From contig JAYKKT010000046.1 in assembly GCA_036023115.1 (NCBI GenBank), positions 2,678,501 to 2,742,500 of the forward strand: DNA of 64,000 nt. Direction: 5' to 3'. The notes under the pieces were generated by a model. That model worked only from the letters and a program-made list of their open reading frames with translations, was not told the DNA's origin and made no database searches. Positions 63,165 through 64,000 of this stretch are shown here, one piece after another; the first letter of the stretch is position 1, and every line of letters starts with the position of its first letter. The DNA comes from Brasenia schreberi (lineage: Eukaryota; Streptophyta; Magnoliopsida; Nymphaeales; Cabombaceae). The position numbers and the translations under genes were made by a program.

Positions 63165-64000
63165 ATGTTGGTTTTTCTTTGGAAACTACCCTCACTCCCA
63201 CTTCCAAGTAATTGGGAAAATGCTTCACTTGATTTGACCTCCCAAATCGCTTCCATTCCCATTCCCTTGCTTCTTAACCTTGGATTTCTAACATGAGGTT
63301 CAGTTCTTTTTTACTAGGAAATCATTCAAAAAGTATACATACAGCCTACCTTGTTTGTATATCAACAGTACAAGCATTAGAGAAAATAGAGTTCCAGACT
63401 GATCATGTCATTATTAGGGGATATTCCACCACCAGCAAAGCAGCAGCCACCGACAAGCCTTTGCAATATGCATGGACACAAAGAACACAGGCAGCGGAAA
63501 TGCAAAAGAACAAAAATTCGCAACCCAAATTTAGTCGAGGAGAGCAGAGACATGCCGGCGCAAATTACCAACAAAACCAACATCTCGCTCTATATACAGT
63601 TCTTTATACAGAAGTATAAAGAAAATCAGCAGCTATCGACAAGTTCTGCAACATGCATGAACACAAAGACCACAGGGAGTAGAAATGCAAAACAAAGATT
63701 CGCAACCGATTTAGTTAAGGAGAGTACAGATATGCCACCGCAAATTACCAACAGAAGCAACATGTCTCTCTATATGTAGTTCTTTACGTACAACTAACAA
63801 CTACATACAGACTGCAAAAGTACGGCGTAAGAAAGAAAAGATAGATGCATCATTTTGGGAGACGTAGTTCACAGCAAAGAAGCAGATAAATTCAAAAGGC
63901 ACGGGATATGAGATGTCTGCGTATGTTTATTAGTAAGTACATGCATTAGCAGACGTCACCGGCATCAAGCACCACATAGAAACACATGGCGTCGCCCATG
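63165..64000. other. Right edge: FTSHI5 upstream intron or flank
   Basis: No FTSHI5 exon could be recognised here. The stretch contains the 187-bp-period duplication at 63441-63790. Confidence 0.5.
63441..63790. repeat. Tandem duplication, 187-bp period
   Basis: cagcag-cca/cta-tcgacaag...gcaa-atgcat...aaatgcaaaa...attcgcaacc...tttagt...gagag occurs at 63441 and 63628 with moderate divergence, both ending near a tatata/ctctctatat stretch. Confidence 0.85.

Overview
This is nuclear DNA of a flowering plant. The evidence is intron-rich host genes with plant-specific products, plant-type LTR retrotransposons primed by initiator-Met tRNA, RTE-like LINEs ending in (TTG)n, hAT transposons with 8-bp target duplications, and a nuclear copy of plastid DNA. 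The species cannot be named from the sequence; long repeat-filled introns suggest a large or TE-rich genome.

Host genes, all on the minus strand: (1) TAF13, a TFIID subunit, first two coding exons at 4160-2364, continuing off the left edge. (2) A complete four-exon gene for a small secreted, probably GPI-anchored, cysteine-rich protein (9383-8080). (3) FTSHI5, the inactive FtsH-like AAA protein of the plastid import motor, 17 exons and 964 codons between 59285 and 25709. Its 5' exons lie beyond the right edge and its last exon was not found. All its exons are open and correctly phased, although one intron is 15.6 kb and packed with transposons.

Layout: 1-2263 hAT copy A (in a TAF13 intron); 2364-5300 TAF13 with a LINE in intron 1; 5690-6471 plastid-derived pieces; 7278-7762 LINE remnant; 8080-9383 small secreted protein gene; 11429-20419 hAT copy B, split by a Copia element (13151-18567) and a solo LTR (18788-19107); 20428 to about 24770 truncated Ty3/gypsy gag-pro and LTR; 25709-64000 FTSHI5 with intronic transposons.

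The most unusual objects sit in the 15.6-kb FTSHI5 intron (32741-48353). One is a 4.6-kb LTR element (42945-47526) with LTRs, PBS, polypurine tract and 5-bp target duplication. In place of gag-pol it carries pieces of at least four unrelated host genes: PPR protein, CDPK-related kinase (antisense), Alfin-type PHD finger, and a long intronless kinesin-4 segment. The second is a 3.9-kb hAT-type element (36324-40234) with 8-bp target duplication carrying part of a WDR44-like WD40 gene. Thus two mechanistically different gene-capturing elements lie in one intron. A short LINE derivative with the 5' and 3' ends fused is also present in two independent copies.
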